Shown: positions 26,939-36,529 of the stretch, in pieces
Layout: every line of letters starts with the position of its first letter
Numbering within the stretch: the first letter of the stretch is position 1
Assembly (NCBI GenBank): GCA_034435975.1
Contig: DAOTWD010000028.1
Location: forward strand, 35,232-99,231
Direction of reading: 5' to 3'
From: CAKZQX01 sp034435975
GTDB lineage: Bacteria; Chloroflexota; Chloroflexia; Chloroflexales; Chloroflexaceae
Length of the DNA: 64,000 nt
Position numbers and translations under genes: made by a program
The notes under the pieces: model-generated
The model's database searches: none
Told to the model about the DNA's origin: nothing
Seen by the model: the letters and a program-made list of their open reading frames with translations, nothing else

Positions 26939-27041
26939 TGAATGTTCGGGCGGGTGCCGCGCATCCCGTCACTGCCGCGCTGCGGAATCCATTCGGGCAC
27001 ATCCTATGGCAGTGGGGCGGCACCGCACGGGTGAATGCCCC
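26939..27041. repeat. Long imperfect inverted repeat, GC-rich structured element
   Basis: A left arm (about 26939-26981, containing GGGCGGGTGCCGCG and CACTGCC) faces a right arm (about 27006-27041, containing GGCAGTGGGGCGGCACCGC and GTGAATGCCC). The arms pair over about 35 bases with a bulge, closing a roughly 25-base apex. Neither strand shows a credible gene. It could be a structured RNA, a decayed mobile repeat, or a bidirectional terminator between the + strand kinase and the minus-strand CBS gene. Confidence 0.45.
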
Positions 27042-27072
27042 ATGAAGCCCGGGCAGGTAGGCCGGGGTGCCA

Positions 27073-27567
27073 TCACAGGCGTACCCGCTCACGGAAACCT
27101 CTGGGCAAGCGCTCCAGTATGCTATGCTCTCTGGTGGCCTTTCTCACCGACACGTCCTCTTCGGCCATAATAATCATCCGAAACAGATCGCTCTCGGTAA
27201 TTATACCCACAACCTGACCATCGGCTACAACTGGAGCGCCACCTATTTTGTGTTCCAGGAGCAACTGAGCAACCTCGATCATGGACGTATCGGGTGTCAC
27301 CGTAATTACCTCGCGGGTCATAATTTCTGCCAGCGGTAGATTACTGACCCGATAACGCAGGTCATAGTCACGCACATCGGTATCCGACGTGTCGGACACG
27401 CGGTGAATATCACCCTGTGATACAATGCCCACGAGTTGCCCCATAGCGTTAATCACCGGCAAGCGGCGGATCTGCCGATCATGAAGCAACTGCCGCGCTT
27501 CAGGCAGCAGCATAGTCTCCGGGGCCACAATTGCTGGACTGGACATCCAATTCCGTACGGTATCCAT
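27073..27567 (-). CDS. Protein with two CBS domains
   Basis: 164 residues from ATG 27567 with AAGGAGC upstream. Two CBS domains: the first about 4-60 (RNWMSSPAIVAPETML, IRRLPVIN, LVGIVSQGDIHR), the second about 85-140 (MTREVITVTPDTSM, KIGGAPVV, VVGIITESDLFR). CBS pairs bind adenine nucleotides and sense energy charge. No effector domain is attached, so it may act on a partner. The frame extends to 27654 but without a ribosome-binding site. Confidence 0.9.
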   Translation of the reverse strand: MDTVRNWMSSPAIVAPETMLLPEARQLLHDRQIRRLPVINAMGQLVGIVSQGDIHRVSDTSDTDVRDYDLRYRVSNLPLAEIMTREVITVTPDTSMIEVAQLLLEHKIGGAPVVADGQVVGIITESDLFRMIIMAEEDVSVRKATREHSILERLPRGFRERVRL

Positions 27568-27978
27568 TGTGTGCGCTCCTTCCTTGGATTGTAGCATCAT
27601 TGTCATCTGCGGGATACTTTCGTCCTGATCGCTCACGCAGATTGCCACCAACACAAAACATGATAAACACCTGATATATCTTTGCGATAAGTGTACAACG
27701 TAGGCTGGCGAACCGTCAACTGTTATTTTTTATTTTTCATATGTCCTAAACTGTTGAACATGGCCCTCCTGCCGAATTCTGCACAACCGCCTGTTTCCTG
27801 GTCAAGGATTGTTCTCCACCCTGCGAAACCGGTTTCAACCAGAACACGATGGCTTCACATCCGTATGCAGGCCTGGAGTGATACGCCATGCAAGCTACAC
27901 CAGAAGCGCGATCTTTGTGGTAACATGGTGGCATGCCAGGAATGGGGCCGGCATACAGTATACTGGACAGAGACAGCG

Positions 27979-28692
27979 ATGACCTTTACCAACTTCTCAA
28001 CCGATGGATTGATCGGCTTGCCACCAGAACTGTTTAGCACCGTGATACCCGCGATCACACTACCCAGTGAGCTAAAGGTCACCCTGCATATGTTCTATCG
28101 TCTCAGCCAGCAGCGCACGGTTCCACGTCGCCTGAGTTGGGATGACCTGGCCGGTGATCAGCTGCTGAGGCGCAGCCTGCGGGCCATTTCAAAGGTACGG
28201 CCAATCACTGAGCTGCTGGATGAAGGATTGGATGCAGCGATACGGCGCACCACAATCCTGCATGTCGCACTACCCAGTAATGGTCGGCTCGTGAACTGGT
28301 ACCTGATGCATACGGCATCCAACCGGGCATGGGTTGAACAAGCCAGTCAACACCAGTTTATGCTGGAACCAGGTATACCTGGATCAGAACAACGTCCATC
28401 ATTGATAACTCTCTACGAACAAAATATCGGACTGGTGACACCTTTACTGGTGGATGAGTTACGCGAGGCGGAAGAACGGTATCCACCAGACTGGATCGAA
28501 GCCGCAATGCGTGAAGCAGTACAGGCCAATGTTCGCTCGTGGCGTTATGTACGGAAAGTCCTGGAGAGGTGGGCTACGCATGGAAGACCGAATGCGTCCG
28601 ATCGGTTTAAACGACCTGTCAATGTTGAAAAATATACCCAGGGCCGTTTTGGAAACTTATTCCGACTTGGGAGCGACGAGAGCGACCTCTAG
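27979..28692 (+). CDS. DnaD-like primosomal/helicase-loading protein
   Basis: 237 residues from ATG 27979. The N-terminal half reads as a winged-helix DNA-binding region (FSTVIPAITLPSELKVTLHMFYRL ... RRLSWDDLAGDQLL). The C-terminal part has the DnaD-domain pattern LYEQNIGLVTPLLVDELREA ... YPPDWIEAAMREAV ... RSWRYVRKVLERW. DnaD helps load the replicative helicase at origins and restarted forks. Its last 113 bases overlap the start of the helicase-loader gene in another frame. The frame is open back to 27691, but the upstream part looks non-coding. Confidence 0.85.
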   Translation: MTFTNFSTDGLIGLPPELFSTVIPAITLPSELKVTLHMFYRLSQQRTVPRRLSWDDLAGDQLLRRSLRAISKVRPITELLDEGLDAAIRRTTILHVALPSNGRLVNWYLMHTASNRAWVEQASQHQFMLEPGIPGSEQRPSLITLYEQNIGLVTPLLVDELREAEERYPPDWIEAAMREAVQANVRSWRYVRKVLERWATHGRPNASDRFKRPVNVEKYTQGRFGNLFRLGSDESDL

Positions 28693-29434
28693 CGTGCGGA
28701 GGCATGATTCAGCGCCTGGTACAGTCTGCCCTACCTGTAAAGGAGCGGGGTATTATCTGCTTGATGTACCTGTAGGTGATCCTAACTTTGGGGTCTTGAT
28801 GCCCTGTGAATGCAAATTGCGTGAGAAAGAGCAACGTGCATTGAGCGAACTGCGGCGCTTGAGCAATCTAGAACCATTTGCCGACAAGACGTTTGAGAAT
28901 TTTGATCCCGATATTCCAGGAGTGCGTCGTGCCTATGTACGTGCCCGCGAATATGCGCGCCGGCCTCAGGGCTGGTTGATCTTTTTTAGCACCCATCCTG
29001 GTTGTGGCAAGACACACCTGGCTGCAGCGATTGCCAACGCAGCCCTGGAGCGCCACTATCGGGTTCTCTTTGCGATCGTGCCGGATCTGCTCGATCACTT
29101 ACGTAGCACTTTTGGCCCCCATAGCGATATTGCCTATGACGAACGCTTTGAAACCATTCGTGATGTGCCCTTATTAATCCTGGATGATCTGGGAACTGAA
29201 AATACGACTCCCTGGGCGCGAGAAAAACTTTACCAGATTATTAACCATCGTTATAATTATAAACTACCAACGGTGATTACGAGTAATCGTGATCCGGAAG
29301 AGATCGAACCCCGCATTCTATCGCGGATGTATGATACGGTGCTGTGCCCAGAGCGGATCATGATCGATGCTGGCGATTATCGCCAGTTGACGATTGAGCA
29401 ACGGATTCCGTTTGGGCGGCGTCGCCGGCTTTAA
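28580..29434 (+). CDS. DnaC-like helicase loader ATPase with zinc-binding N-terminus
   Basis: 284 residues. An N-terminal Cys cluster (CPTCKGAG ... MPCEC, about residues 50-80) precedes an AAA+ core: Walker A HPGCGKTHLA, Walker B LLILDDLG, sensor I TSNRDPEEI and an Arg finger region (RILSRMYD). This is the DnaC/DnaI helicase loader plan, which loads DnaB onto DNA. I chose ATG 28580 because GGAGAGGTG lies about nine bases upstream; ATG 28592 is possible. It overlaps the DnaD-like gene by 113 bases, so both genes are certainly read together. Confidence 0.88.
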   Translation: MEDRMRPIGLNDLSMLKNIPRAVLETYSDLGATRATSSVRRHDSAPGTVCPTCKGAGYYLLDVPVGDPNFGVLMPCECKLREKEQRALSELRRLSNLEPFADKTFENFDPDIPGVRRAYVRAREYARRPQGWLIFFSTHPGCGKTHLAAAIANAALERHYRVLFAIVPDLLDHLRSTFGPHSDIAYDERFETIRDVPLLILDDLGTENTTPWAREKLYQIINHRYNYKLPTVITSNRDPEEIEPRILSRMYDTVLCPERIMIDAGDYRQLTIEQRIPFGRRRRL

Positions 29435-29513
29435 GCTGACGGCATAACCCGCACAGCGTGTCATGTTGTTCCTCTTGGTTGTTTGGTGATTCGAGAGCCA
29501 GAAAGTTGATGCC

Positions 29514-30440
29514 ATGGTGACTCATTATCTGTCTGCTGCTGATCTCTCCCGCTCGGATGCCGAGGCGCTGCTCGATCGAGCACAAACGCTAAAGGCCGAA
29601 TGGCACAATGGAGGGCATCCCCGCCCCCTGTTGTATGGACAGACGCTGGCAATGGTCTTTGAGAAGCCTTCACTCCGGACACGCGTCGCTTTTGAAGCTG
29701 GTATGACTCAGCTGGGTGGAACTGGCAGCTATCTTTCGGCCAATGATATTGATATGGGTGGCCGCGAGAGTGTGCCAGATGTGGCCCGCAATTTGAGTCG
29801 CTGGGTACAGGTGATTGCAGCCCGAGTCTTCAAGCACAGTACCGTGGAAATCCTGTCCAAATATGCGACTATTCCGGTGATTAACGCGCTCTCCGATCGT
29901 GAGCATCCCTGTCAGGCATTAGCCGACATGCTCACGCTGTTGGAACATCGGGGCCAGTTGCAAGGTACGCGCCTGGCCTATGTGGGTGATGGCAATAACG
30001 TGTGCCACTCGCTGCTGCTCCTGGGTGCTATTCTCGGTGTGCATGTGACCGTCGCCTGCCCGCCGGATTATCGCCCCGACCCTGATGTACTGGCACAAGC
30101 CGAACGTCTTGCCTCTCGATATGGGACTGAAATTCGGGTTACCACTATGCCCGCCGTCGCAGTAGAAGGAGCGGACGCGGTGTATACCGATGTCTGGGCG
30201 TCGATGGGCCAGGAACACGAAGCCGCCCGACGCCGGCCTATTTTTCAACCATATCAAGTCAATGCGGAATTACTGAAGCTGGCACAACCGGATGCACTGG
30301 TTATGCATTGTCTTCCTGCGCATCGCGGTGAAGAGATTACCGCTGCGGTCATTGATGGGCCGCAGTCGGTCGTGTTTGAACAGGCTGAGAACCGGCTGCA
30401 TGTCCAGAAAGCGCTGGTATTGACCCTGCTGAACTGTTAA
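29514..30440 (+). CDS. argF: Ornithine carbamoyltransferase
   Basis: 308 residues. Carbamoyl-phosphate site KPSLRTRVAFE (the S-x-R-T-R motif, with Leu where Thr is usual), HPCQALAD, and the ornithine-side motifs DVWASMGQE and MHCLPAHRGEEI. Makes citrulline from ornithine and carbamoyl phosphate in arginine synthesis; cytoplasmic trimer. No other arg gene is adjacent. The start ATG 29514 fits the family's short N-terminus. Confidence 0.95.
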   Translation: MVTHYLSAADLSRSDAEALLDRAQTLKAEWHNGGHPRPLLYGQTLAMVFEKPSLRTRVAFEAGMTQLGGTGSYLSANDIDMGGRESVPDVARNLSRWVQVIAARVFKHSTVEILSKYATIPVINALSDREHPCQALADMLTLLEHRGQLQGTRLAYVGDGNNVCHSLLLLGAILGVHVTVACPPDYRPDPDVLAQAERLASRYGTEIRVTTMPAVAVEGADAVYTDVWASMGQEHEAARRRPIFQPYQVNAELLKLAQPDALVMHCLPAHRGEEITAAVIDGPQSVVFEQAENRLHVQKALVLTLLNC

Positions 30441-30478
30441 TTGATCGCGCATCCTAACAGTCTAAAATCGGAGTCGTT

Positions 30479-33400
30479 ATGTCAGGCAATCGCGCTATTT
30501 ACAATCGCGCCATGGAGCAAAGCCGTGAAGCCGCCCGAAACCAGCGGTGGGACGAGGCACTCAAAGGCGCGGTACGTGCGCTCCAGGAGTTTGCGCAGGA
30601 TGTTGATGCCCGTACCGCAGCGGCAGTTTCGCTCTTTCATACCGAGAAGTTTGCCCAGTCGTTGCACATTTTTGAGGAACTCCATGCTGCCGACCCGGAT
30701 AATCCCTTCTTCCTGGGGTATATTGCCCGTGCACATGAACAGCAGGGCAATATTGACCAGGCAGTCACATCGTATCTGAAGCTGGCCAAACTGCATGAGC
30801 AGCAGCGGGTCATAGCACGGACTATTGAAGCGCTTCGCAACGTGTTGCGGATTCGTCCCGATCGCGATGATCAACGCCAGCGCCTGGCCCACCTCCTGGA
30901 AGAGGCAAATGCCACCCGTGAAGCGGCTACGGAATATTTTAAACTGGCTGAACGGCACTATGAGCAGGAAAACCTGGATCGGGCCGCCGAGATGATTGAG
31001 ACCGCTTTGCGTCTGGATGCCAACAACCGTGAAGCCAGAGAGCTAGCAATCGCCATCCGAGAAGCTATGGCCCAGGCCGCACACGCTCTGCCACTACCAA
31101 CCACGGACGCGCCAGTAGCGGATGTGCGCCTCTCGATCGGCGGTGAACTGCGCTCGCAGCAGTTCACGCTCGAAAAGATGGTCGCACTGGCAATTGAGAA
31201 ACAAGAGGCCGGTGATAGTGATGGAGCGATAGAATATTACGAACGGGCAATCAACGGTGGTCTGGAGCGTGCTGACGTGTTTTACAGCCTGGGTCTGCTC
31301 TATCAGGAACACAACGAGCATCAGGCAGCAGTACAGGTCTTAGAGAAAGCCGCTCGTGACCAGGAGTATGCACTCTCGGCCCATTTTGCACTGGGCACGT
31401 CCTACAAAGCGCTCAACATGCTTCCACAGGCAGCACAGGAGTATGAGCAAACGATTGGCCTGGTTGACCTGGAGTCGATAGGTAAAGCCGAGGCCGAAGA
31501 TCTGATCCAGATGTATGAAAACGCGGCCGAGATTTATCAGCAGATCGGCGACATTGCGCGGGCAGCGTCACTCTTCTCGACCCTGGCCAGCTTTTTGCAG
31601 ACGAAGCGTTGGGGCAAAGATCGTGCGGCTGAGTTTCATCGCCGCGCCAAAGAACTCACCGAACGCAATATGTTTGCCAAGCTGCGCACCCTGGGTACCG
31701 GCGCACTTACGGCCCCTGAAGAAGCCGAGCCACCACCACCGGTCGAACGGGGTACCTTGCCCGCTACCTGGGGGAAATTACGCTCTATTACGGACTTTCT
31801 GCGCACCGATGGTCAGCCTGTGTCCACCAATGCCCTGGATGTTCCTGTGGAGGAACCAGTCGCGGCTGATCCGCTTACCCTGTTCGAGCAGTTGCCTGCT
31901 CCTGAACAACCGGTTTTTACCCCTGTTACGAAACTGGATACTACTGGCCTGGATCAACAGACGGAACGCTGGGTGATGTTGAGCGAAAAATACATTGAGC
32001 AGAACTTGCTCGATGCCGCGCTGGATGCCTGCCACGAAGTTATTGATCTGAACCTGGACTACCTGCCCATTCACCTGCGCATGGGTGAAATCTACGAACG
32101 GCAGGGACGTACAGAAGACGCGCTGATGAAATACCAACTGCTGATCGACACCTACATGGTGCGTAAAGAGCCAGAGCGCGCCATCGACGTCTACTTCCGG
32201 CTGATCGATCTCTCTCCTGATACGATCAACGCTCGTTCCCGGTTGGCCGATCTGCTAAAACAAGCCGGCCGTACCGACGAAGCCGCCGAACAACTGGCTC
32301 AGGTTGCGAGTACCTATTTTCGCCTGGGTCAAACGAACCGGGCATTGGAAGAGTATCGGCGGTTGCTCCAATGGACACCCAAAAACAAGGATCTGCATGG
32401 CCAGTATGGGATGGCTCTGTTTAAACTGGAACGCTATGAGTCGGCCTTGATTGAGTTTCGGCGGGCTGTAGAACTTGGCGCAAACGACGCGGTTGCCATT
32501 GCCCGTCTCAATATGACACTGGCGGTCCTTGGCGAACATGCATCCACCGTCTGGGACTCGCTCGCGACCTTACTCGATCTCCTCCAGACCAATCCCCAGG
32601 CCACCGATGCGGTACAAGGAGAATATCGTACCGCGTTGCTGGTGGCAGATACGGCAATTATGCACTACATTCTGGGGATTATCCAGCAGCGCGCCAACCA
32701 GCATGCATCGGCGCTGCTGGAATTTGAGCAAGCCCAGACTCTGCTGGAAACCGAACCCGACACACTGTTGCACCCGGTACTCATCCATCAGGCTATGGCC
32801 GATAGCTATATTGCGATTGGTCAGCCTGAAGCCGCACTCGAACAACTACGACGTGGTCAGGCCGTTGCCGGTTCGTCGCCACCAGATCCAACAATCAAAC
32901 ATTCCTTTGCTGTACCACTCTCAGCAGGTGACCTGACGCGACGTATGGCCGAAGCCTATGCCGCCAGTGATGATCTGGCCGGGGCCGAGCAAGCGCTGCT
33001 CGAGGCACGCCGCCTGCTCCCCTATGATCGCACCATCTACACCAAACTGGCCGATGTCTATTTCCGGCAGGGCAAACTCAACGAAGCCTTAACCCAACTG
33101 GAAGACCTGGCATCACACTATGAGCATCGCCAGGAACTTGACCGGGCGATTGAAACGCTGGAGTATGGCCTGAAATTGGCACCCAATAGTACCCAGGTTG
33201 GTAGTCGCGTGGCCCGGCTTTATCTCCGGCGCGGTTTTTTGGAGAAAGGGCTGGACGCGCTCATTCGGGTGGCTGAGCAGCAACGCAAATCCGGGCAGTT
33301 GAAAGATGCGGTTGCCAGCCTGCAACAGGCGGCTGATGTCTACTGGACACTCGGCAAGCATGAGGAAGCACGCAATCTGTATGATAAAATCACCCAGATT

Positions 33401-33787
33401 GCACCGAATGATGTTGAAGCTCGCCAGTGGCTGGCTCTGATGTATACCCTCTCGTTCCGTACCCATGATGCCATTGCAGAGAAGAAGCAGATTGTACGGA
33501 TCTTAACCCAACAGCGCGATTATAAGAATGCTATTGCTGAACTGCACCAGATCATTGGTCTTGATCAGAAAGATCTTGACGCCTACTTTCTTCTGGGAGA
33601 TATGCTGATGCGCCAGGAGGAATTTGCCCAGGCGGTGAGTCTCTATAATCGCATGTTAAAAATCGATGGAGCCGATATCGAACGTATCACGGCATTGTTA
33701 ACCGCAGCCCAACATATGCTTGCCCAACAGAAGTCTAATGCACGAGGAGTTACCGGAGATAGAGGAGAGGGAATAGGGAAAAAATAG
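30479..33787 (+). CDS. Large tetratricopeptide-repeat protein
   Basis: 1102 residues made almost wholly of TPR helices, such as repeated A-x-x-Y-x-K-L-A, ALxxYxxxI and YxxxGxxEKA patterns. Repeats are clear at about 1-200, 230-330, 495-700 and 745-1090. A Pro-rich linker at about 415-490 (EEAEPPPPVERG) splits the protein in two. No signal peptide or membrane helix, so a cytoplasmic scaffold. GGAG lies upstream of ATG 30479, 38 bases after argF. Its partners are unknown; the next genes make and regulate c-di-AMP. Confidence 0.9.
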   Translation: MSGNRAIYNRAMEQSREAARNQRWDEALKGAVRALQEFAQDVDARTAAAVSLFHTEKFAQSLHIFEELHAADPDNPFFLGYIARAHEQQGNIDQAVTSYLKLAKLHEQQRVIARTIEALRNVLRIRPDRDDQRQRLAHLLEEANATREAATEYFKLAERHYEQENLDRAAEMIETALRLDANNREARELAIAIREAMAQAAHALPLPTTDAPVADVRLSIGGELRSQQFTLEKMVALAIEKQEAGDSDGAIEYYERAINGGLERADVFYSLGLLYQEHNEHQAAVQVLEKAARDQEYALSAHFALGTSYKALNMLPQAAQEYEQTIGLVDLESIGKAEAEDLIQMYENAAEIYQQIGDIARAASLFSTLASFLQTKRWGKDRAAEFHRRAKELTERNMFAKLRTLGTGALTAPEEAEPPPPVERGTLPATWGKLRSITDFLRTDGQPVSTNALDVPVEEPVAADPLTLFEQLPAPEQPVFTPVTKLDTTGLDQQTERWVMLSEKYIEQNLLDAALDACHEVIDLNLDYLPIHLRMGEIYERQGRTEDALMKYQLLIDTYMVRKEPERAIDVYFRLIDLSPDTINARSRLADLLKQAGRTDEAAEQLAQVASTYFRLGQTNRALEEYRRLLQWTPKNKDLHGQYGMALFKLERYESALIEFRRAVELGANDAVAIARLNMTLAVLGEHASTVWDSLATLLDLLQTNPQATDAVQGEYRTALLVADTAIMHYILGIIQQRANQHASALLEFEQAQTLLETEPDTLLHPVLIHQAMADSYIAIGQPEAALEQLRRGQAVAGSSPPDPTIKHSFAVPLSAGDLTRRMAEAYAASDDLAGAEQALLEARRLLPYDRTIYTKLADVYFRQGKLNEALTQLEDLASHYEHRQELDRAIETLEYGLKLAPNSTQVGSRVARLYLRRGFLEKGLDALIRVAEQQRKSGQLKDAVASLQQAADVYWTLGKHEEARNLYDKITQIAPNDVEARQWLALMYTLSFRTHDAIAEKKQIVRILTQQRDYKNAIAELHQIIGLDQKDLDAYFLLGDMLMRQEEFAQAVSLYNRMLKIDGADIERITALLTAAQHMLAQQKSNARGVTGDRGEGIGKK

Positions 33788-33979
33788 ATGACGACGAAAC
33801 GAGTACGGGCACGCTACTGCCCACCCATACCGAACGTCCCTCGTTTAGCACTCCTGACCAGGTGAGGGATATGCGACAAGTGACAGGAAGCTCCACCAAC
33901 CAGTCTGGTCATCTGCCTATCGCCTGAAGACGTCTCTGAACAATACGACTCTGTGTCATTTTTTACTATATAAAATTGT
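33788..33979 (+). promoter_or_regulatory. Upstream region of cdaA, possible leaderless promoter
   Basis: 192 bases without a gene. Just before the cdaA ATG the sequence ACTATATAAAATTGT has no ribosome-binding site but contains a TATATA/TATAAA box 7-13 bases upstream of the ATG. Transcription starting at or next to the ATG (a leaderless mRNA) would explain this. No good -35 element is visible. Confidence 0.35.
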
Positions 33980-34795
33980 ATGCCTGATCTGACACGCCTT
34001 TGGGAGCGCCTGATTCTCTTTACTGACCCGGCCGTCATTCTTGATATTCTGGTTGTGGCGCTCTTTTTTTTCTGGCTCCTGAACGTTATTCGGGGAACAC
34101 GTGCCGTACAACTCTTGCGGGGAATTGGTATTATTCTGGCAATTGCGTTCTTTATCACATCGATTACGCCTGAGTTGACGACTTTGCGCTGGTTACTGGC
34201 AAATTCCATCCAGCCCCTGCTGATTGCTATCCCTGTTCTGTTTCAACCGGAGCTGCGCCGTGCGCTGGAGCGTCTCGGACGCACGGGCGATCTCTTTAAC
34301 CGGCCATTCGGCGCTGCACGCCGCACCGAGTTGCTCGAGACGGTAAATGTTGTGAGCAAAGCCGCAGCCCAACTCTCGCAGGAGGGTATCGGCGGTATCA
34401 TGGTCATCGAACGCGATATGCACTTACAGGAATACGCTGATCGCGGTGTCATTCTCGACTCACGGCTGGCTGTCCCGCTGCTGCTCAATATTTTTTATCC
34501 GAATGCTCCGCTGCACGATATGGCGGTGATTGTACGCGATAATCGTATTCTCGCGGCCAATGTCGTTCTGCCCTTGAGCGAAGATCTGTTGGGACCACGA
34601 CGGTATGGTACCCGCCATCGAGCGGCAAAAGGCATTAGCGAGCAGACCGATGCGCTGGTGGTGGTGGTTTCGGAAGAAACCGGGGCGATCTCGCTGGTCA
34701 ATGATGGACGACTGGTCGGCTATTTGAACGAGACCCGGCTACGACACATGCTGGCACGACTGCTGAAAGTACCCCTGGCGGAGGATGGACGGTGA
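33980..34795 (+). CDS. cdaA: Diadenylate cyclase CdaA
   Basis: 271 residues. Three N-terminal membrane helices (about 18-85) lead to a DAC (DisA_N) domain with the conserved GGIMVIERD, PLLLNIFYPNAPLHD, and the RHR motif (212-214, in YGTRHRAAKGIS), then VVVVSEETGAISL. It makes cyclic di-AMP from two ATP. The usual catalytic DGA motif reads Asp180-Met181-Ala182: the aspartate is kept but the glycine is Met. It overlaps cdaR by four bases, the classic cdaA-cdaR pair. Confidence 0.92.
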   Translation: MPDLTRLWERLILFTDPAVILDILVVALFFFWLLNVIRGTRAVQLLRGIGIILAIAFFITSITPELTTLRWLLANSIQPLLIAIPVLFQPELRRALERLGRTGDLFNRPFGAARRTELLETVNVVSKAAAQLSQEGIGGIMVIERDMHLQEYADRGVILDSRLAVPLLLNIFYPNAPLHDMAVIVRDNRILAANVVLPLSEDLLGPRRYGTRHRAAKGISEQTDALVVVVSEETGAISLVNDGRLVGYLNETRLRHMLARLLKVPLAEDGR

Positions 34796-36249
34796 CCTGG
34801 ATACGCACCAGAGGCTTGAGTTTTTTATTGGCGATGGGATTAAGTTTTGCGCTCTGGGTGTTTGTGTCGTTTAACGAAAACCCGGATACCCTCAGCGACC
34901 CCTACAACCTTCCGATCACGGTGGTTAATCTGCGCGATGGTCTCGTGATGGTTGACCAGAGCGGTCTACCACGGACTGACCTGCCTACCGTAAGTGTGGT
35001 GATTATGACTGACGAACGCACACTGGCCCGTCTGCGCCCTTCGGATCTCCAGGCCTCGATAACGCTTACCGGGCTAGAACCAGGCGAACATGTGGTGCCG
35101 ATTGAAGTGGCTGCGGAGGGTGAATTTGCCCGCCGTATCCGCGTGCAATCGACTGATCCACGTAGTTTGAATGTGCGGCTGGATCAATTGATCACCCGGA
35201 CAGTGCCCCTTAATATTGAAGTGCAGGGGAATCCGCCCTTTAGTTTTGAACGAGGGAACCCGCGTGTCAATGGAAGACCAATTCATGAGATCAACATCCA
35301 GGTGCGAGGGCCTGAAAATCGGGTAGACGATGTGGTGATTGCCAGTGCCACAGCGAATGTCAACCAGTTAAGCGCCAACTATAGCTCACGGGTACAACTG
35401 CAAGCACTGGACGCAAATAATCAGCCTGTGGAAGGCGTAGAACTAGAGCCAGCGACTGTCAATGTCACCATTCCCATTCGCTCGGTGGTCGGATTAAAGC
35501 GCGTGCCGATCATTGCCAATGTGGTCGGCATACCTGCCAGTGGTTATATCATTGTGGATATACAAAGTGACCCGCCGTTGATTAATCTTACGGGCAGTTC
35601 GGGCACGCTGGAGGAGATTGACCAGGTTGAGACATCTGCCGTAGATATTGCTGGAGCCACCGGCACTATTACCAGTACGGCTGAACTGCGCATTCCACCC
35701 GGAACATTACCCCATGCGGGTGAGCCACGCGAGGCCATCGTTACCATTCGCATTGAGCCGCTTACACGCCCCATTCAGGTACGAGTACCCATTCCAGTAA
35801 CCGTGATTGGCGCTGGTTCTGAAGTGATTGCTGTGCCAGAACCACTTATTATTCACGTGGAGTTATCAGGATCAGCGGATGCTTTTTTGCAATTCGATAC
35901 CTCCACGCTGGTCGCTACGGTTGATGTCAGTGGACTGAGTGTGGGCACCTACACCCTGACACCACAGGTGGACGTGCCAGCCAGTCTGAGGATTGGGCCA
36001 ATACCAGACGTGCAGGTGGTCTTGCGTGATCCGCCGCGTCCGACAGTCCTGCCAGACCCGCCAACACCGGAACCACTGCCAACGGTGACATTACCAGAAC
36101 CGACGGCAACACCGCTGGAACCAACGGTGACACCTGGGCTACCATCGCCAACACCGACCGAGACCCCGATTCCACCCGACCCATCTGATGAACAGACAGT
36201 ACCAGTACCAGAGCTCCCTGTTGACATGACACCAACCAATGCCACATGA
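34792..36249 (+). CDS. cdaR: CdaR / YbbR-domain regulator of CdaA
   Basis: 485 residues. One N-terminal membrane helix (LSFLLAMGLSFALWVFV) with the family motif ALWVFV and NENPDT, then about four YbbR repeats outside the membrane (each with a V-x-V-x-G/L-type beta pattern; for example VPIIANVVGIPASGY). A long Pro/Thr-rich tail (about 415-485) resembles wall- or surface-spanning linkers. CdaR proteins bind CdaA and tune c-di-AMP synthesis. Start GTG 34792 overlaps the cdaA stop. Confidence 0.9.
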   Translation: MTWIRTRGLSFLLAMGLSFALWVFVSFNENPDTLSDPYNLPITVVNLRDGLVMVDQSGLPRTDLPTVSVVIMTDERTLARLRPSDLQASITLTGLEPGEHVVPIEVAAEGEFARRIRVQSTDPRSLNVRLDQLITRTVPLNIEVQGNPPFSFERGNPRVNGRPIHEINIQVRGPENRVDDVVIASATANVNQLSANYSSRVQLQALDANNQPVEGVELEPATVNVTIPIRSVVGLKRVPIIANVVGIPASGYIIVDIQSDPPLINLTGSSGTLEEIDQVETSAVDIAGATGTITSTAELRIPPGTLPHAGEPREAIVTIRIEPLTRPIQVRVPIPVTVIGAGSEVIAVPEPLIIHVELSGSADAFLQFDTSTLVATVDVSGLSVGTYTLTPQVDVPASLRIGPIPDVQVVLRDPPRPTVLPDPPTPEPLPTVTLPEPTATPLEPTVTPGLPSPTPTETPIPPDPSDEQTVPVPELPVDMTPTNAT

Positions 36250-36529
36250 TGTGAGGTGTTGTTGCGGTAGCATGTTGCCACATTCTCACGTTCTCCTGCG
36301 CTCATATCTCCCTACATACAGCGATGGCCACAGAATGAGTTCCTGGAAGGGCAATGCCTTCCAACCCTCTCCTCTTTAGACGGCTTCTCACACAACTATG
36401 CTATACTTGCAGGCGTTCGTCTGACAATGACGGATGACGAGCAACGATGGTTTGGTAATAACAGTCGCTATGTTCTCGATCCTCCCTGGTTGCAGGTTAA
36501 GAGCCAGGGCTGTCTGGAAGGAGGGTACT
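36250..36529 (+). promoter_or_regulatory. Intergenic region upstream of enolase
   Basis: 280 bases. TATACT at 36402-36407 could be a -10 box, but no matching -35 element is seen. GGAAGGAGG lies just before the enolase ATG. Nothing else recognised. Confidence 0.3.

Noticed and set aside
26907..27092. 61-codon minus-strand frame in the structured element
   Set aside because: Cys/Pro-rich translation explained by the inverted repeat; no start signal.
30482..30958. 158-codon minus-strand frame opposite the TPR gene
   Set aside because: The + strand frame has clear TPR periodicity; the reverse frame is its shadow.
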